Shown here: piece after piece, positions 1-7,712 of the stretch
Layout: the number at the start of each line of letters is the position of its first letter
Position numbering within the stretch: the first letter of the stretch is position 1
NCBI GenBank assembly: GCA_947601655.1
Contig: CANQGG010000022.1
Span: 1-35,881, forward strand
Origin: an uncultured Akkermansia sp.
Lineage (GTDB): Bacteria > Verrucomicrobiota > Verrucomicrobiia > Verrucomicrobiales > Akkermansiaceae
Reading direction: 5' to 3'
Length of the DNA: 35,881 nucleotides
Notes under the pieces: generated by a model
The model's database searches: none
What the model was told of the DNA's origin: nothing
Seen by the model: only the letters and a program-made list of their open reading frames with translations
Made by a program: the position numbers and the translations under genes

Positions 1-43
1 ATTTCCCTCTCAACTCTTCAGATTATACCACCTCCGATTAATA

Positions 44-175
44 GTGTACCATGTACCGATGTACCGTGTACCATGTAAGGAATTTGGCGAGCTTTGCTCG
101 CGGGGTTGCGAAGCAAGAACAAGGCAAATTTCTGAAGCGGCGCGGTTTTGTGTCAGGAAAGGTTCATTATTCGAA
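44..175 (+). repeat. Dispersed ~126-bp structured repeat, copy 1 (diverged)
   Basis: This copy begins with spaced GTACC units (GTACC-AT-GTACC-GAT-GTACC-GT-GTACC). A conserved block follows with a small hairpin (GGCGAGCTTTGCTCGC) and a right arm GGCAAATTTCTGAAGCGGCGC. The same order occurs at 31024 and three times from 35580, all in the same orientation. This copy has drifted: AAGGAATTTGG replaces AGGAAATTTGG and the tail differs. It lies in the non-coding stretch upstream of rpsO. It encodes nothing recognisable; the short open frames across it exist because the unit happens to lack stops. Confidence 0.85.
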
Positions 176-215
176 AAAATGCGCAACGCGCACATTATCA
201 ATACATGGTACATGG

Positions 216-240
216 GCAAATGTATTTCAAATGCGTTTGT
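216..240. repeat. Imperfect palindrome associated with the 126-bp repeat
   Basis: This 25-bp near-palindrome, centred on ATTTCAAAT, is a degenerate form of the perfect palindrome at 30998-31022. Here it follows the repeat and is preceded by ACATGGTACATGGG. At 31 kb and 35.5 kb the related GGGCAAACGCATTTGA motif precedes the repeat. The rest of 241-418 holds no gene that I can support. Confidence 0.6.
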
Positions 241-418
241 CCTGTGTGTTCAATTTGAGCAACGCCCGTAACGAGGGAAAGTCTGCAAATTTACGGGAAT
301 GACCGTGTCGAGCGGTTTATGACGCTGTGGCTGCAAATCCATGCCGCTTTTCTGCTGTCCGTTGTATTTCTTCCCAGGACAGCGGTTCGTATTTTTCTTT
401 CAAATGCGTAAATTTCTC

Positions 419-446
419 TTGCATTCACCGGGCGGCGGTGTATAAT
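419..446 (+). promoter_or_regulatory. rpsO promoter
   Basis: A -35 box TTGCAT and a perfect -10 box TATAAT (441-446) are separated by 16 nt. The predicted start is near 453, giving a leader of about 58 nt before the rpsO ATG. The leader ends with a 10-bp direct duplication (AACCTGTAAC twice) and has no Shine-Dalgarno sequence. Confidence 0.75.
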
Positions 447-510
447 GCCCCTGCTTTTCGAGGGTCTATCTGGCTCTTTTCGCTGGAACAACCTGTAACA
501 ACCTGTAACT

Positions 511-762
511 ATGAGTGATATCAACGTTGACGAGTTCAAAATTAATGAGAAGGATACCGGCTCTACCGGTTTCCAGGTAGCTGTGCTTACTAAGCGCATT
601 GCCCATCTTACCGAGCACCTCACCGAGCACAAGCATGACCATGCTTCCCGGCGTGGTCTGCTCATGATGGTCGCAAAACGGCGCAAGCTGCTGGATTACG
701 CGAAGAGGACCGCCCCGGAACTCTATGCCAGCCTCCTGGCTCGCCTCGGTCTCCGACGCTGA
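511..762 (+). CDS. rpsO: 30S ribosomal protein S15
   Basis: S15 is a primary binder of the central domain of 16S rRNA and forms part of an intersubunit bridge. The 83-residue product carries the family signature: [15 protein letters not shown] near residues 17-31, then [19 protein letters not shown] and the C-terminal [10 protein letters not shown]. Its length is slightly below the usual 88-89 residues. The ATG at 511 is preceded by a duplicated AACCTGTAAC rather than a Shine-Dalgarno. The gene is a single transcription unit with its own promoter at 419-446 and terminator at 806-846. The usual partner pnp is not the next gene here. Confidence 0.96.
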   Translation: MSDINVDEFKINEKDTGSTGFQVAVLTKRIAHLTEHLTEHKHDHASRRGLLMMVAKRRKLLDYAKRTAPELYASLLARLGLRR

Positions 763-805
763 TGCGTCCGTGCCCGGTTTTTCCCTTATCGGGGATTTTT
801 CTTTT

Positions 806-846
806 CGCCGCAGTGGGTTTCCTCTGCGGCGTTTCTTTCGCTTTTT
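806..846 (+). terminator. Intrinsic terminator of rpsO
   Basis: An 8-bp perfect stem (CGCCGCAG / CTGCGGCG) with a loop of about 10 nt is followed by a T-rich tract, TTTCTTTCGCTTTTT. It lies 44 nt after the rpsO stop. Confidence 0.85.
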
Positions 847-858
847 CAGTATGATTTT

Positions 859-912
859 ACAAAAATGTATAACAAAATTGTAAATATGGGTTTCATTTTT
901 TACAATTTTGTT
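859..912. promoter_or_regulatory. Cluster of ACAA-N2/3-TGT operator-like sites upstream of glnN
   Basis: A perfect 14-bp inverted repeat (AACAAAATTGTAAA at 871-884, complement at 899-912) is built from two near-palindromes, ACAAAATTGT and ACAATTTTGT. A weaker copy, ACAAAAATGT, lies at 859-868. The cluster is about 105-155 bp upstream of the predicted sigma-54 start. That is the normal distance for enhancer sites of an NtrC-type activator. The identity of the binding protein is inference. Confidence 0.6.
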
Positions 913-988
913 GATTTGTGGAATGTGAAACTAGTGGGGAAAATTTCTATTATTTTGATAGAGAGTTGTTTTTGAAAATGAGCTAAAG

Positions 989-1005
989 TTGGCACGCTAT
1001 TTGCA
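989..1005 (+). promoter_or_regulatory. Sigma-54 (RpoN) promoter of glnN
   Basis: TTGGCACGCTATTTGCA matches the -24/-12 consensus YTGGCACG-N4-TTGCW. The invariant GG (991-992) and GC (1003-1004) are separated by exactly 10 nt. Transcription should start near 1016, giving a leader of about 46 nt. Nitrogen-responsive expression of glutamine synthetase fits well. Confidence 0.88.
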
Positions 1006-1061
1006 AAAGGAAATAGTAGAAGAGGGAGAACCCTTTTCAACCAGGAAACCCAAGAATAATT

Positions 1062-3176
1062 ATGGCAGACGAGACCACCACGACAATGAGTGCAGAAGAT
1101 GCTTTGTCCGCTCTGTATGGGAGCGACACATTTGGCATCAAGACGATGGAGAAATATCTATCCAAGAGCGCCTTCAAAAAAATGCTTGCCACTGTACAAC
1201 GCGGAGGCAAGCTGGACATGAGCATCGCCGATGAGGTGGCTCAGGCAATGAAGGTGTGGGCGCTTTCCAAAGGAGCAACTCATTACACGCACTGGTTTCA
1301 ACCTCTCTCGGATGCGACGGCGGAAAAACACGACTCGTTCGTGGAACCGAATGGGAAGGGCGGCATGATTTGCGAGTTCACCGGCAAGAATCTGATTCAG
1401 GCAGAGCCCGACGCTTCCTCTTTCCCAAGCGGGGGCATTCGTGCCACCTTTGAGGCGCGCGGCTACACGGCGTGGGATCCGACTTCCCCTGCGTTTATCA
1501 AACGCACGGAACACACGGCTACGCTGTGCATTCCGACGGCGTTCTGCTCGTACACCGGGGAGGCGCTGGACAAGAAGACTCCGCTCCTGCGTTCCATGGT
1601 AGCGGTGAGCCGGCATGCGACTCGGGTGCTGCGTTGTTTCGGCATCGAGCCGAGTTGTGTGGAGAGCTACCTGGGCGCCGAACAGGAATACTTCCTCATT
1701 GACCGAAACCTTTATCTGCAGCGTCCGGATCTGATTGAGACGGGGCGCACGCTGTTCGGGTGTCTGCCGCCGAAGCACCAGCAGATGGAGGATCACTACT
1801 TCGGATCCATCAAGGAGCGCGTGCTGGAGTTCATGAACTCTGTGGATCATGCACTCTGGGCGCTCGGCGTGCCGGCGAAGACGCGGCATAATGAGGTGGC
1901 GCCCGCACAGTTTGAAATCGCTCCGTTGTTTGAGGCGAGTAATGTGGCGGTGGATCACAACGTGATGATCATGGATATTCTGCAAAGGCAGGCGCTCAAG
2001 TTCAACCTCGTGTGCCTGCTGCACGAGAAACCGTACGCCTGCGTGAACGGATCAGGAAAGCACAACAACTGGTCGCTCGGCACACCGGAGCTTGGCTCCC
2101 TCTTCTCGCCCGGCAACACGCCGCACAGCAATCTTCTTTTCCTCACTTTCCTTGCATGCGTGATTCAGGCGGTGGATAAGCATGCGGATTTGTTGCGCGC
2201 CTCCATCTCCAAAGCGGGGAATGACCATCGACTTGGCGCAAACGAGGCGCCTCCTGCCATCATCTCCATTTTCCTGGGCGAGCAGCTCACGGATATCATC
2301 GAGCAGATCAAGGCCGGTGGAGCCAAACGGTCAGCGGCCAAAACGACCATGGAACTCGGAGTGGACGTGCTGCCGACACTTCCGAAAGATACCACGGATC
2401 GCAACCGCACATCACCCTTTGCCTTCACCGGCAATAAGTTCGAGTTCCGTGCCGTCGGCTCTTCTCAGACCTGTGCCTGGCCCATGGCTATCCTCAACAC
2501 CATTGTTGCCGAGGCTCTCGATGAAGTGGCGAACAAGCTTGAACCTGTCGTTGGCAAGAGAAACTTCAATAGCGTTGTCAGCAACATGGTCAAACAGATG
2601 ATCACCAAGCATGACCGCGTCATTTTCAACGGCAATGGCTACTCCGATGAGTGGATCAAGGAGGCGGAGCGTCGCGGACTGCCGCATCTTAAGACCACTC
2701 CCGAGGCTCTGCAGGTGCTTTCCCGGACGGATACGGTCAAACTGCTGGAGAAGTACAACGTGCTTTCCAAGGCCGAGCTGCTCGCTCGCAAGGACGTGCA
2801 GGAGGAGAGCTACCTGAAGCTTATTTTCATTGAAGCTAAGACCTGCTTGAACATGCTCCAAACCATTTACCTGCCGGCTATCGCTCAGCAGATGACGGAA
2901 ATCTGCAACACCGTCGCAGCCATCAAGGCTGCCGGGCTCAAAGCCGGACTCAAGGCCGCTGTGGAAAGAGCCAATGCTGTGGGGGCGCTCTATGATGAGT
3001 TGCCCGCCAGGGTGAAGGCGCTTCAGGCGGCTATTGATAAGGGCTGTCCCGTCTCCATGAAGGAGGCGATGGATTCCGCCCGCGTTACCGTTGATGCCCT
3101 CGAAGCCATCGTCGATGCCGAGCTCTGGCCGGTGCCGACTTACGCCCAGATGCTCAACATTCACAGCAAATCGTGA
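1062..3176 (+). CDS. glnN: Glutamine synthetase type III
   Basis: This enzyme makes glutamine from glutamate, ammonia and ATP in the cytoplasm. At 704 residues it has the length of the dodecameric GSIII family, not the roughly 450-470 residues of GSI. Visible GSIII features are LGAEQEYFLIDRN (about residue 205), the glutamate/ATP-binding block HNEVAPAQFEIAP, NGSGKHNNWS (about 330) and NRTSPFAFTGNKFEFR (about 448). A helical C-terminal extension follows. The ATG at 1062 is the first good start after the sigma-54 promoter, with no clear Shine-Dalgarno. The gene is monocistronic, with a terminator at 3210-3240. GSIII occurs in Bacteroidetes, cyanobacteria and Verrucomicrobia among others. Confidence 0.95.
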   Translation: MADETTTTMSAEDALSALYGSDTFGIKTMEKYLSKSAFKKMLATVQRGGKLDMSIADEVAQAMKVWALSKGATHYTHWFQPLSDATAEKHDSFVEPNGKGGMICEFTGKNLIQAEPDASSFPSGGIRATFEARGYTAWDPTSPAFIKRTEHTATLCIPTAFCSYTGEALDKKTPLLRSMVAVSRHATRVLRCFGIEPSCVESYLGAEQEYFLIDRNLYLQRPDLIETGRTLFGCLPPKHQQMEDHYFGSIKERVLEFMNSVDHALWALGVPAKTRHNEVAPAQFEIAPLFEASNVAVDHNVMIMDILQRQALKFNLVCLLHEKPYACVNGSGKHNNWSLGTPELGSLFSPGNTPHSNLLFLTFLACVIQAVDKHADLLRASISKAGNDHRLGANEAPPAIISIFLGEQLTDIIEQIKAGGAKRSAAKTTMELGVDVLPTLPKDTTDRNRTSPFAFTGNKFEFRAVGSSQTCAWPMAILNTIVAEALDEVANKLEPVVGKRNFNSVVSNMVKQMITKHDRVIFNGNGYSDEWIKEAERRGLPHLKTTPEALQVLSRTDTVKLLEKYNVLSKAELLARKDVQEESYLKLIFIEAKTCLNMLQTIYLPAIAQQMTEICNTVAAIKAAGLKAGLKAAVERANAVGALYDELPARVKALQAAIDKGCPVSMKEAMDSARVTVDALEAIVDAELWPVPTYAQMLNIHSKS

Positions 3177-3209
3177 TACAACGTCGCACCTCGCGCACAC
3201 TGATCACGG

Positions 3210-3240
3210 CCGGCAGCTCCGAGTGGGGCTGCCGGTTTTA
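3210..3240 (+). terminator. Intrinsic terminator of glnN
   Basis: A perfect 8-bp stem, CCGGCAGC / GCTGCCGG, with a 10-nt loop is followed by TTTTA, 34 nt after the glnN stop. The remaining sequence up to 3408 shows no gene. Confidence 0.8.
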
Positions 3241-3408
3241 TAGTTGCTCCGTACTCTCGGGAGCATCATTCAGGGCGAGATAAATATCGCCATAGCAGAA
3301 GAGCCGGGCGTTTGCGGGGCAAATTTCCCCGAGAGGGAAGCGAGTTTGCCCCGCCTGTCCGGATTTTAGCTTGCACCGAGGGGGCGCATGTGGTAATAAA
3401 GGCGGACG

Positions 3409-4137
3409 GTGAAAGTTTGTATTGCAGAATGGATAGGAAAGAGGGTGGATATGGAAGATGCTCACCTTGTGCGGCACTATCCGGACGCCACCCTTGCTCT
3501 TGTGTGTGACGGGATGGGAGGGCATGATTACGGGGCTCTGGCGGCACACACGGCCTGCGATGCTTTCGCTGATTTTTTTGAGGGAGATGAGTCGCCTGCC
3601 GATATACCGACTCGTCTGAAAGCGGCTCTTTCTCATGCAAACGACGCAGTGGGGGAAAAAATGTCCGGTCTGGGTGCGTACGGCGGTTGTACTCTTCTGG
3701 CAGCGTACGTGGCGAGAGGGGTATTGTGGTGGGTAAGTGTAGGGGATTCTCCGCTCGTGGTTTGGAGGGCAGGGCGTCTTCTGCGGCTCAACGAGGATCA
3801 CTCCATGCGTCGGGTGTACGAGAAAATTTTTACAAAGGGTTGCGGGGGGGCGCGTCCTCTGCTTATGCAGGCGCACTCGCTGCGCTCGGCTGTGACCGGG
3901 GGAGAGATGCCGCTCATTGATGCTCCGTCGACTCCCTACTTGTTGCTGCCTGGCGATCGGATTCTGCTGGCCAGCGATGGGGTGGACGAAGTGCTTTTTG
4001 CCAGACCTCTGCGTGAGGATGTCCGCCGGGTTTTTTTGCAGCGCGGCAACCATTTAGCGGCCGAATTGGTGGAGGTTTGCCGTGTGGAAAACGCTCCGGA
4101 CGCGGATAACGTGACCGCGGTGAGCATGGATCGCTGA
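3409..4137 (+). CDS. PP2C-family serine/threonine phosphatase
   Basis: A cytoplasmic metal-dependent protein phosphatase that removes phosphate from Ser/Thr. The 242-residue protein is essentially a bare catalytic domain. It has the metal-binding Asp in VDMEDAHL (D17), DGMGGHDYG (34-42), SVGDSPLVVW (GDS at 112-114), ASDGVDEVL (D190) and the terminal DNVT motif (233-236). It resembles the stand-alone Stp/PrpC type that reverses Hanks-type kinases, but no kinase is adjacent. The GTG at 3409 is the only usable start, because an in-frame TAA lies four codons upstream and the first motif begins at residue 14. Confidence 0.9.
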   Translation: MKVCIAEWIGKRVDMEDAHLVRHYPDATLALVCDGMGGHDYGALAAHTACDAFADFFEGDESPADIPTRLKAALSHANDAVGEKMSGLGAYGGCTLLAAYVARGVLWWVSVGDSPLVVWRAGRLLRLNEDHSMRRVYEKIFTKGCGGARPLLMQAHSLRSAVTGGEMPLIDAPSTPYLLLPGDRILLASDGVDEVLFARPLREDVRRVFLQRGNHLAAELVEVCRVENAPDADNVTAVSMDR

Positions 4138-4240
4138 TTATATGCCCTGTGGTCGGGAGGCTTCTCTCAGCGCGCGTCCAACATAACAAAACAACAAAAC
4201 TTGAACGCGTGGTGCAGAGAGAGAGGTCACACCCCGTATC

Positions 4241-4882
4241 ATGGACATAAAAGAGACCACTTGCGGGTACGAGAATGGGGAATACATATTGCCCCCGCTG
4301 CCGTATGAACCAACGGCGCTGGAGGAGGTGCTGGATGCAGAGACAGTGCTGCTGCACCACGACAAGCACCACGCGGCGTATGTGGCCGGGGCGAATTCTG
4401 CGGCAGGGACGCTGCGGCGCATTGCGGAGGGCGAGTTGGCGACGGATCTGGCGCCAGGAGCGATGGAAAAACTCGCTTTCAATCTTGGGGGACACGTGCT
4501 GCATTGCCTGTATTGGAAGAGTCTCAGCCCGGAACCGCAGGGTGCACCGGGAGGCGTACTGGCGGACGCGATCAACGCGTCTTTCGGGAGCATGGAGGGA
4601 TTTGAGAAAATTTTTCGAGCGGTGACGCTTGGCGTGCAGGGGAGCGGATGGGGGGTGCTTGGGCTGGATCCGGTAAGCGGACTGCTGCGCGTTTTCGGCG
4701 TACAGCGGCACCAGGATGTCTTTGTGCCCGGCGTGCAGCCGCTCATGGTTTGCGATGTGTGGGAGCACGCCTACTACCTGCGCTACCACAGCAACCGTGC
4801 GGGTTACATCGACAATTTCCTCAAGCATATTGACTGGAACAACACACAACAACGATTAACCGCATTAAGTCATGAAAGATGA
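4241..4882 (+). CDS. sodB: Superoxide dismutase, Fe/Mn family
   Basis: It converts superoxide to oxygen and hydrogen peroxide. The 213-residue protein shows all four metal ligands: His39 in LLHHDKHHAAY, the second His of GGHVLH, and Asp and His in CDVWEHAYYL. The GSGWGVLGLD segment is also typical. The usual Asn in GGHxNH is Leu here. Metal preference (Fe, Mn or cambialistic) cannot be read safely, so the symbol is tentative. The N-terminus has about 13 residues before the usual LPPLPY start. The gene overlaps the next one by 11 bp, so the two are probably co-transcribed. Confidence 0.93.
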   Translation: MDIKETTCGYENGEYILPPLPYEPTALEEVLDAETVLLHHDKHHAAYVAGANSAAGTLRRIAEGELATDLAPGAMEKLAFNLGGHVLHCLYWKSLSPEPQGAPGGVLADAINASFGSMEGFEKIFRAVTLGVQGSGWGVLGLDPVSGLLRVFGVQRHQDVFVPGVQPLMVCDVWEHAYYLRYHSNRAGYIDNFLKHIDWNNTQQRLTALSHER

Positions 4883-5441
4883 TATTTCGACACAAACAAC
4901 GATGGGCCACGCGACAACTCGCTCCTGGCTGGTGGCGCTGCTGGCAATAGCAGAATTGGTGCTCGGCTTCGTGCTGCTGAGCTTCCCATACATCATGGGA
5001 GCCTCCGCAGTCTGGGTAGGGGGATTTGTTCTCCTGGTGGCGGCGTTGATGCGCCTCATTCAAATCTTCACGCGCCCGGGGTACCGCTTGTGGAATTTCC
5101 TCGCCATGCTGATATACGCCTGCCTGGGCTTCGTATTCATCATGCACACCAGCGTGTCACTGGCTGCCATCACCCTGGCCATCGGACTGGCGTTGCTGGT
5201 GGGTGGCGTGCTGCGCCTGGTGGTGGCATTTTCTCTGCGGCGTGAGGAAGGCAGCGCCTGGCGCTTTTTCAACGCGATAGTCTCAATCGCTCTCGGTGCA
5301 TTAGTGACGTGGGGGTGGCCGGAGAGTTCCTTCTGGCTGCTGGGAACCATCATTGCCGTCGAGATGATTTTCTCCGGCTGGACATTGCTTTTCCTCGCGT
5401 TGGCTCCGCATCGTGAAGCAGTTACAAACTCGCGCAATTAA
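4872..5441 (+). CDS. HdeD-like (DUF308) integral membrane protein
   Basis: The 189-residue inner-membrane protein has about six hydrophobic segments. These start with WLVALLAIAELVLGFVLLSF and continue through VGGFVLLVAALMRL, LAMLIYACLGFVFIM, AAITLAIGLALLVGGVLRL and WLLGTIIAVEMIFSGWTLLFLAL. Paired helices with short loops and Arg residues at their ends are typical of the HdeD/DUF308 family, linked to acid and stress resistance in enterobacteria. The ATG lies inside the 3' end of the sod gene, so translational coupling is likely and the pair suggests a stress-response operon. No biochemical activity can be assigned. Confidence 0.8.
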   Translation: MKDDISTQTTMGHATTRSWLVALLAIAELVLGFVLLSFPYIMGASAVWVGGFVLLVAALMRLIQIFTRPGYRLWNFLAMLIYACLGFVFIMHTSVSLAAITLAIGLALLVGGVLRLVVAFSLRREEGSAWRFFNAIVSIALGALVTWGWPESSFWLLGTIIAVEMIFSGWTLLFLALAPHREAVTNSRN

Positions 5442-5468
5442 CGATATATCAGAGTGTTTCACAACTCA

Positions 5469-5514
5469 TATCCCCGGGCGGGTCTGCAACGGCCGTCCGG
5501 GGATACGTATTTTT
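5469..5514 (+). terminator. Intrinsic terminator of the sod operon
   Basis: A long GC-rich stem (TATCCCCGG / CCGGGGATA, extended by four more pairs including one G-U) is followed by CGTATTTTT. It lies 28 nt after the DUF308 stop. It also rules out the upstream GTG/TTG starts of the next open frame. Confidence 0.85.
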
Positions 5515-5599
5515 GGCTTGCAAGAGAAGCGCATCGGCGGTATCATCCCCGCGTGCCGCGCCGGACGTGGCTTTCCATCAATTTTCATCACTTCACGCC

Positions 5600-6769
5600 A
5601 TGGACTTCATATCAACATACGCCGCTGCTTTGAGCCCTTCTCTGACCCTTGCCGTGACCAACCGAGCAAAGGAGCTGAAGGCGAAAGGGGAGCAAATTTT
5701 CGGGATTGCCGGTGGCGAGCCGGATAAGGATACGCCGGATAACATCAAGCAGGCTGCCATTCAGGCTCTGGAGCAGGGGGCCACGAAGTATACGCCGTCT
5801 GCGGGATTGCCGGAGCTTCGCAAGGCTATTTCCGCAAAGCTTGAGAAGGATAATAATCTGAAGTACACACCGGATCAGATTTGCGTGTGTTCCGGAGCAA
5901 AGCCGGCAGTCTACAGTGCGCTGCGGGCGACCATCAGCCCGGGGGATGAGGTGATTATTCCGGCTCCCTACTGGGTGAGCTATCCATCTATGGTGCAGTT
6001 GTGCGGCGGAACTCCGGTGTTTGTGGAGACCAGGGCGGAGAACGGCTGGAAGATTACCGCAGAGGAGTTTGAAGGAGCTATGACGCCTCGCACCAAGATG
6101 ATCATTCTCAATACGCCGCACAATCCGACAGGCGCTGTCTACACAGAGGAGGAATTGCGCGCCATCGGCGAGGTGGCGGTGGAGGAAGATATTCTTATTC
6201 TCTCGGATGAGATCTACGAGTATCTTGTGTACGACGAGGCGAAGCATGTTTCCATAGGGGCCCTGTCCCAGGAACTCTATGATCTTACCATCACGATCAA
6301 CGGTTTTTCCAAGAGCTATGCGATGACAGGCTGGCGCCTCGGCTATTCCGCCGCACCGGACTCCATTGCAAAAGCGATTCGCCTCATTCAGGACCACACC
6401 GCATCCAATGCCACGAGTTTTGCCCAGTACGGCGCCATTGAAGCGCTCACGGGCGACCAATCATTCGTGAGCGATTTGCGCGAGGAATACGACATGCGCC
6501 GGCAGTATGTGTATGAACGCTTGAGGAATATGCCAAAAGTAAAGGTGGTGGAGCCTAAGGGCGCGTTCTACTTCTTCCTGGATATGAGCGAAACAGGGAT
6601 GAGTTCCCTCCCGATCTGCGAGCGACTGCTGGAACGCTACAAGGTGGCGGCTGTGCCGGGCATTGCTTTCGGCAATGATCACGCAATCCGCATTTCCTAC
6701 TGCACCTCGCTGGATGTACTCAAGGAAGCGCTGGACCGCGTGGAGGAGTTTTGTCGCAAGCTGGGCTGA
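5600..6769 (+). CDS. aspC: Class I/II pyridoxal-phosphate aminotransferase (aspartate aminotransferase type Ib)
   Basis: It transfers amino groups between aspartate (or a related amino acid) and 2-oxoglutarate. The 389-residue protein has the fold type I landmarks: GGEPDKDTPD near the N-terminus, the substrate loop NTPHNPTGAVY, SDEIYEYLVYD, the PLP lysine in GFSKSYAMTGWRLGY (K238) and the carboxylate-binding Arg in AIRISYCTS (R364). The ATG at 5600 is chosen because the open frame further upstream runs through a terminator hairpin. Exact specificity (aspartate, or aspartate/prephenate) is not visible, so the symbol is provisional. Confidence 0.88.
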   Translation: MDFISTYAAALSPSLTLAVTNRAKELKAKGEQIFGIAGGEPDKDTPDNIKQAAIQALEQGATKYTPSAGLPELRKAISAKLEKDNNLKYTPDQICVCSGAKPAVYSALRATISPGDEVIIPAPYWVSYPSMVQLCGGTPVFVETRAENGWKITAEEFEGAMTPRTKMIILNTPHNPTGAVYTEEELRAIGEVAVEEDILILSDEIYEYLVYDEAKHVSIGALSQELYDLTITINGFSKSYAMTGWRLGYSAAPDSIAKAIRLIQDHTASNATSFAQYGAIEALTGDQSFVSDLREEYDMRRQYVYERLRNMPKVKVVEPKGAFYFFLDMSETGMSSLPICERLLERYKVAAVPGIAFGNDHAIRISYCTSLDVLKEALDRVEEFCRKLG

Positions 6770-6850
6770 TTCCTTTCACAGCCCTTCCTGCTCCTCTCTC
6801 CGCCGCTTTGCGAGGGAGAGAAGCGGGTGTTTCTTCAGGGGGAAATCCTT

Positions 6851-7291
6851 ATGATGAGAATATCCACAGCGGGACGTTATGCATTGCGACTCATGGCCTA
6901 TCTGGCATCCCGGCCGGGTGGCAGACCGGTAGCTCTTCGCACCGTGTCCGAGCAGCAGCATATTCCTCTCAAGTATCTTGAATCCATCGTTTCCATGCTG
7001 ATGCGAGAGGGACTCATAACAAGTTCGCGCGGTAAGATGGGAGGGTATTGTCTGAGCCGCGCGCCGCAAAATTACACAGTATATGAGATCCTGCGCGTGG
7101 CGGAAGGGGATTTGGCTCCCGTATCCTGTCTGACGAAGGATGCCTTGCCGTGTCCCATGGAACAAGATTGCGCAACCAGGCCCGTTTGGGAGGGGCTTAA
7201 CAGGGTGATGCGCGAGTATCTGGAGGGCATAACTCTCGACCGCGTCGCTCGTGAACCTCGCGGACAGTTCTCCTTCTGCGACGGAATTTAG
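6851..7291 (+). CDS. Rrf2-family transcriptional regulator with putative Fe-S cysteines
   Basis: The 146-residue winged-helix regulator begins MMRISTAGRYALRLMAYLA, the standard Rrf2 N-terminus. It contains the recognition region RGKMGGYCLSRAP and a cysteine triad C93-x7-C101-x5-C107. In IscR, NsrR and RsrR such a triad binds a [2Fe-2S] or [4Fe-4S] cluster. The spacing differs from IscR (Cx5Cx5C), so this is probably another subgroup sensing NO, redox state or Fe-S supply. An AGGGGGA sequence 9 nt upstream supports ATG 6851 or 6854. No isc/suf genes are nearby, so the target is unknown. Confidence 0.87.
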   Translation: MMRISTAGRYALRLMAYLASRPGGRPVALRTVSEQQHIPLKYLESIVSMLMREGLITSSRGKMGGYCLSRAPQNYTVYEILRVAEGDLAPVSCLTKDALPCPMEQDCATRPVWEGLNRVMREYLEGITLDRVAREPRGQFSFCDGI

Positions 7292-7309
7292 GGAGAGAGA
7301 CGGGGAAAG

Positions 7310-7600
7310 TTATCCCTGCCTGGCAGAATCTTCCTCCGGCTCCTGATGTTGACGAACGAGTCTTGCTTCGGCTTCCGGCGAGACATCGGATTCCACAGGC
7401 GAAGGAATGGGTTTGCGCGGGGGATCTTGCTCACGCATGAGTTCCTGCTCGAATTCACGCTTGGCGCGGCGAAGAATCCCGAGGCTTTTGCCGAGGTTGC
7501 GGGCGACTTCCGGCAGGCGGGAGGCGCCGAAGACGACGAGGCAGATGATAGCGAAGATGAGCCACTGCGATGGGGAACCAAAGTAGGCAAGGGGAAGCAT
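7310..7600 (-). CDS. tatA: Sec-independent translocase subunit TatA/TatE
   Basis: A component of the twin-arginine export channel in the inner membrane. The 96-residue protein has the TatA layout: a short N-terminal transmembrane helix (SQWLIFAIICLVVFG), the hinge FGASRLPEVARNLGKSLG, an amphipathic helix (ILRRAKREFEQELM) and a polar acidic C-terminal tail rich in Pro and Glu. It is a single TatA-like gene with no tatB/tatC next to it. A consensus promoter places the transcription start at or one base from the ATG, suggesting a leaderless mRNA. It is convergent with the rrf2-like gene. Confidence 0.9.
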   Translation of the reverse strand: MLPLAYFGSPSQWLIFAIICLVVFGASRLPEVARNLGKSLGILRRAKREFEQELMREQDPPRKPIPSPVESDVSPEAEARLVRQHQEPEEDSARQG

Positions 7601-7606
7601 GGGACG

Positions 7607-7635
7607 ATTCTACCCCGCGTGCTATCGCGTGTCAA
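7607..7635 (-). promoter_or_regulatory. Consensus promoter for tatA, apparently leaderless
   Basis: On the minus strand, TTGACA (7630-7635) and TAGAAT (7607-7612) are separated by 17 nt. The -10 box ends only 6 nt before the tatA ATG, so initiation falls on or next to the start codon. Confidence 0.8.
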
Positions 7636-7674
7636 GCGACAGTGAACCGTCAATTGATTTTTCACATTTCAGAC

Positions 7675-7703
7675 TTTTCAGCAGAAGGAATTTCGGATAG
7701 AAT
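7675..7703 (+). promoter_or_regulatory. Promoter of ychF with a near-absent leader
   Basis: TTTTCA and TAGAAT (7698-7703) are separated by 17 nt. The predicted start is near 7710 and the ATG is at 7713, so the leader is only a few nucleotides. No Shine-Dalgarno is present. Confidence 0.55.
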
Positions 7704-7712
7704 ACCGCCGCT

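Noticed and set aside
481..510. Tandem AACCTGTAAC before rpsO as a protein-binding autoregulatory site
   Set aside because: Only two short copies without a supporting fold. It may be chance duplication, so it is mentioned only with the gene.
1158..2024. Long minus-strand frame inside glnN
   Set aside because: It is a shadow of the GC-rich glnN coding strand. It has a His/Arg-rich composition without domain features, and the sense frame is a full-length known enzyme.
3238..4053. Long minus-strand frame opposite the PP2C gene
   Set aside because: The composition is of shadow type and the sense frame has all the PP2C motifs.
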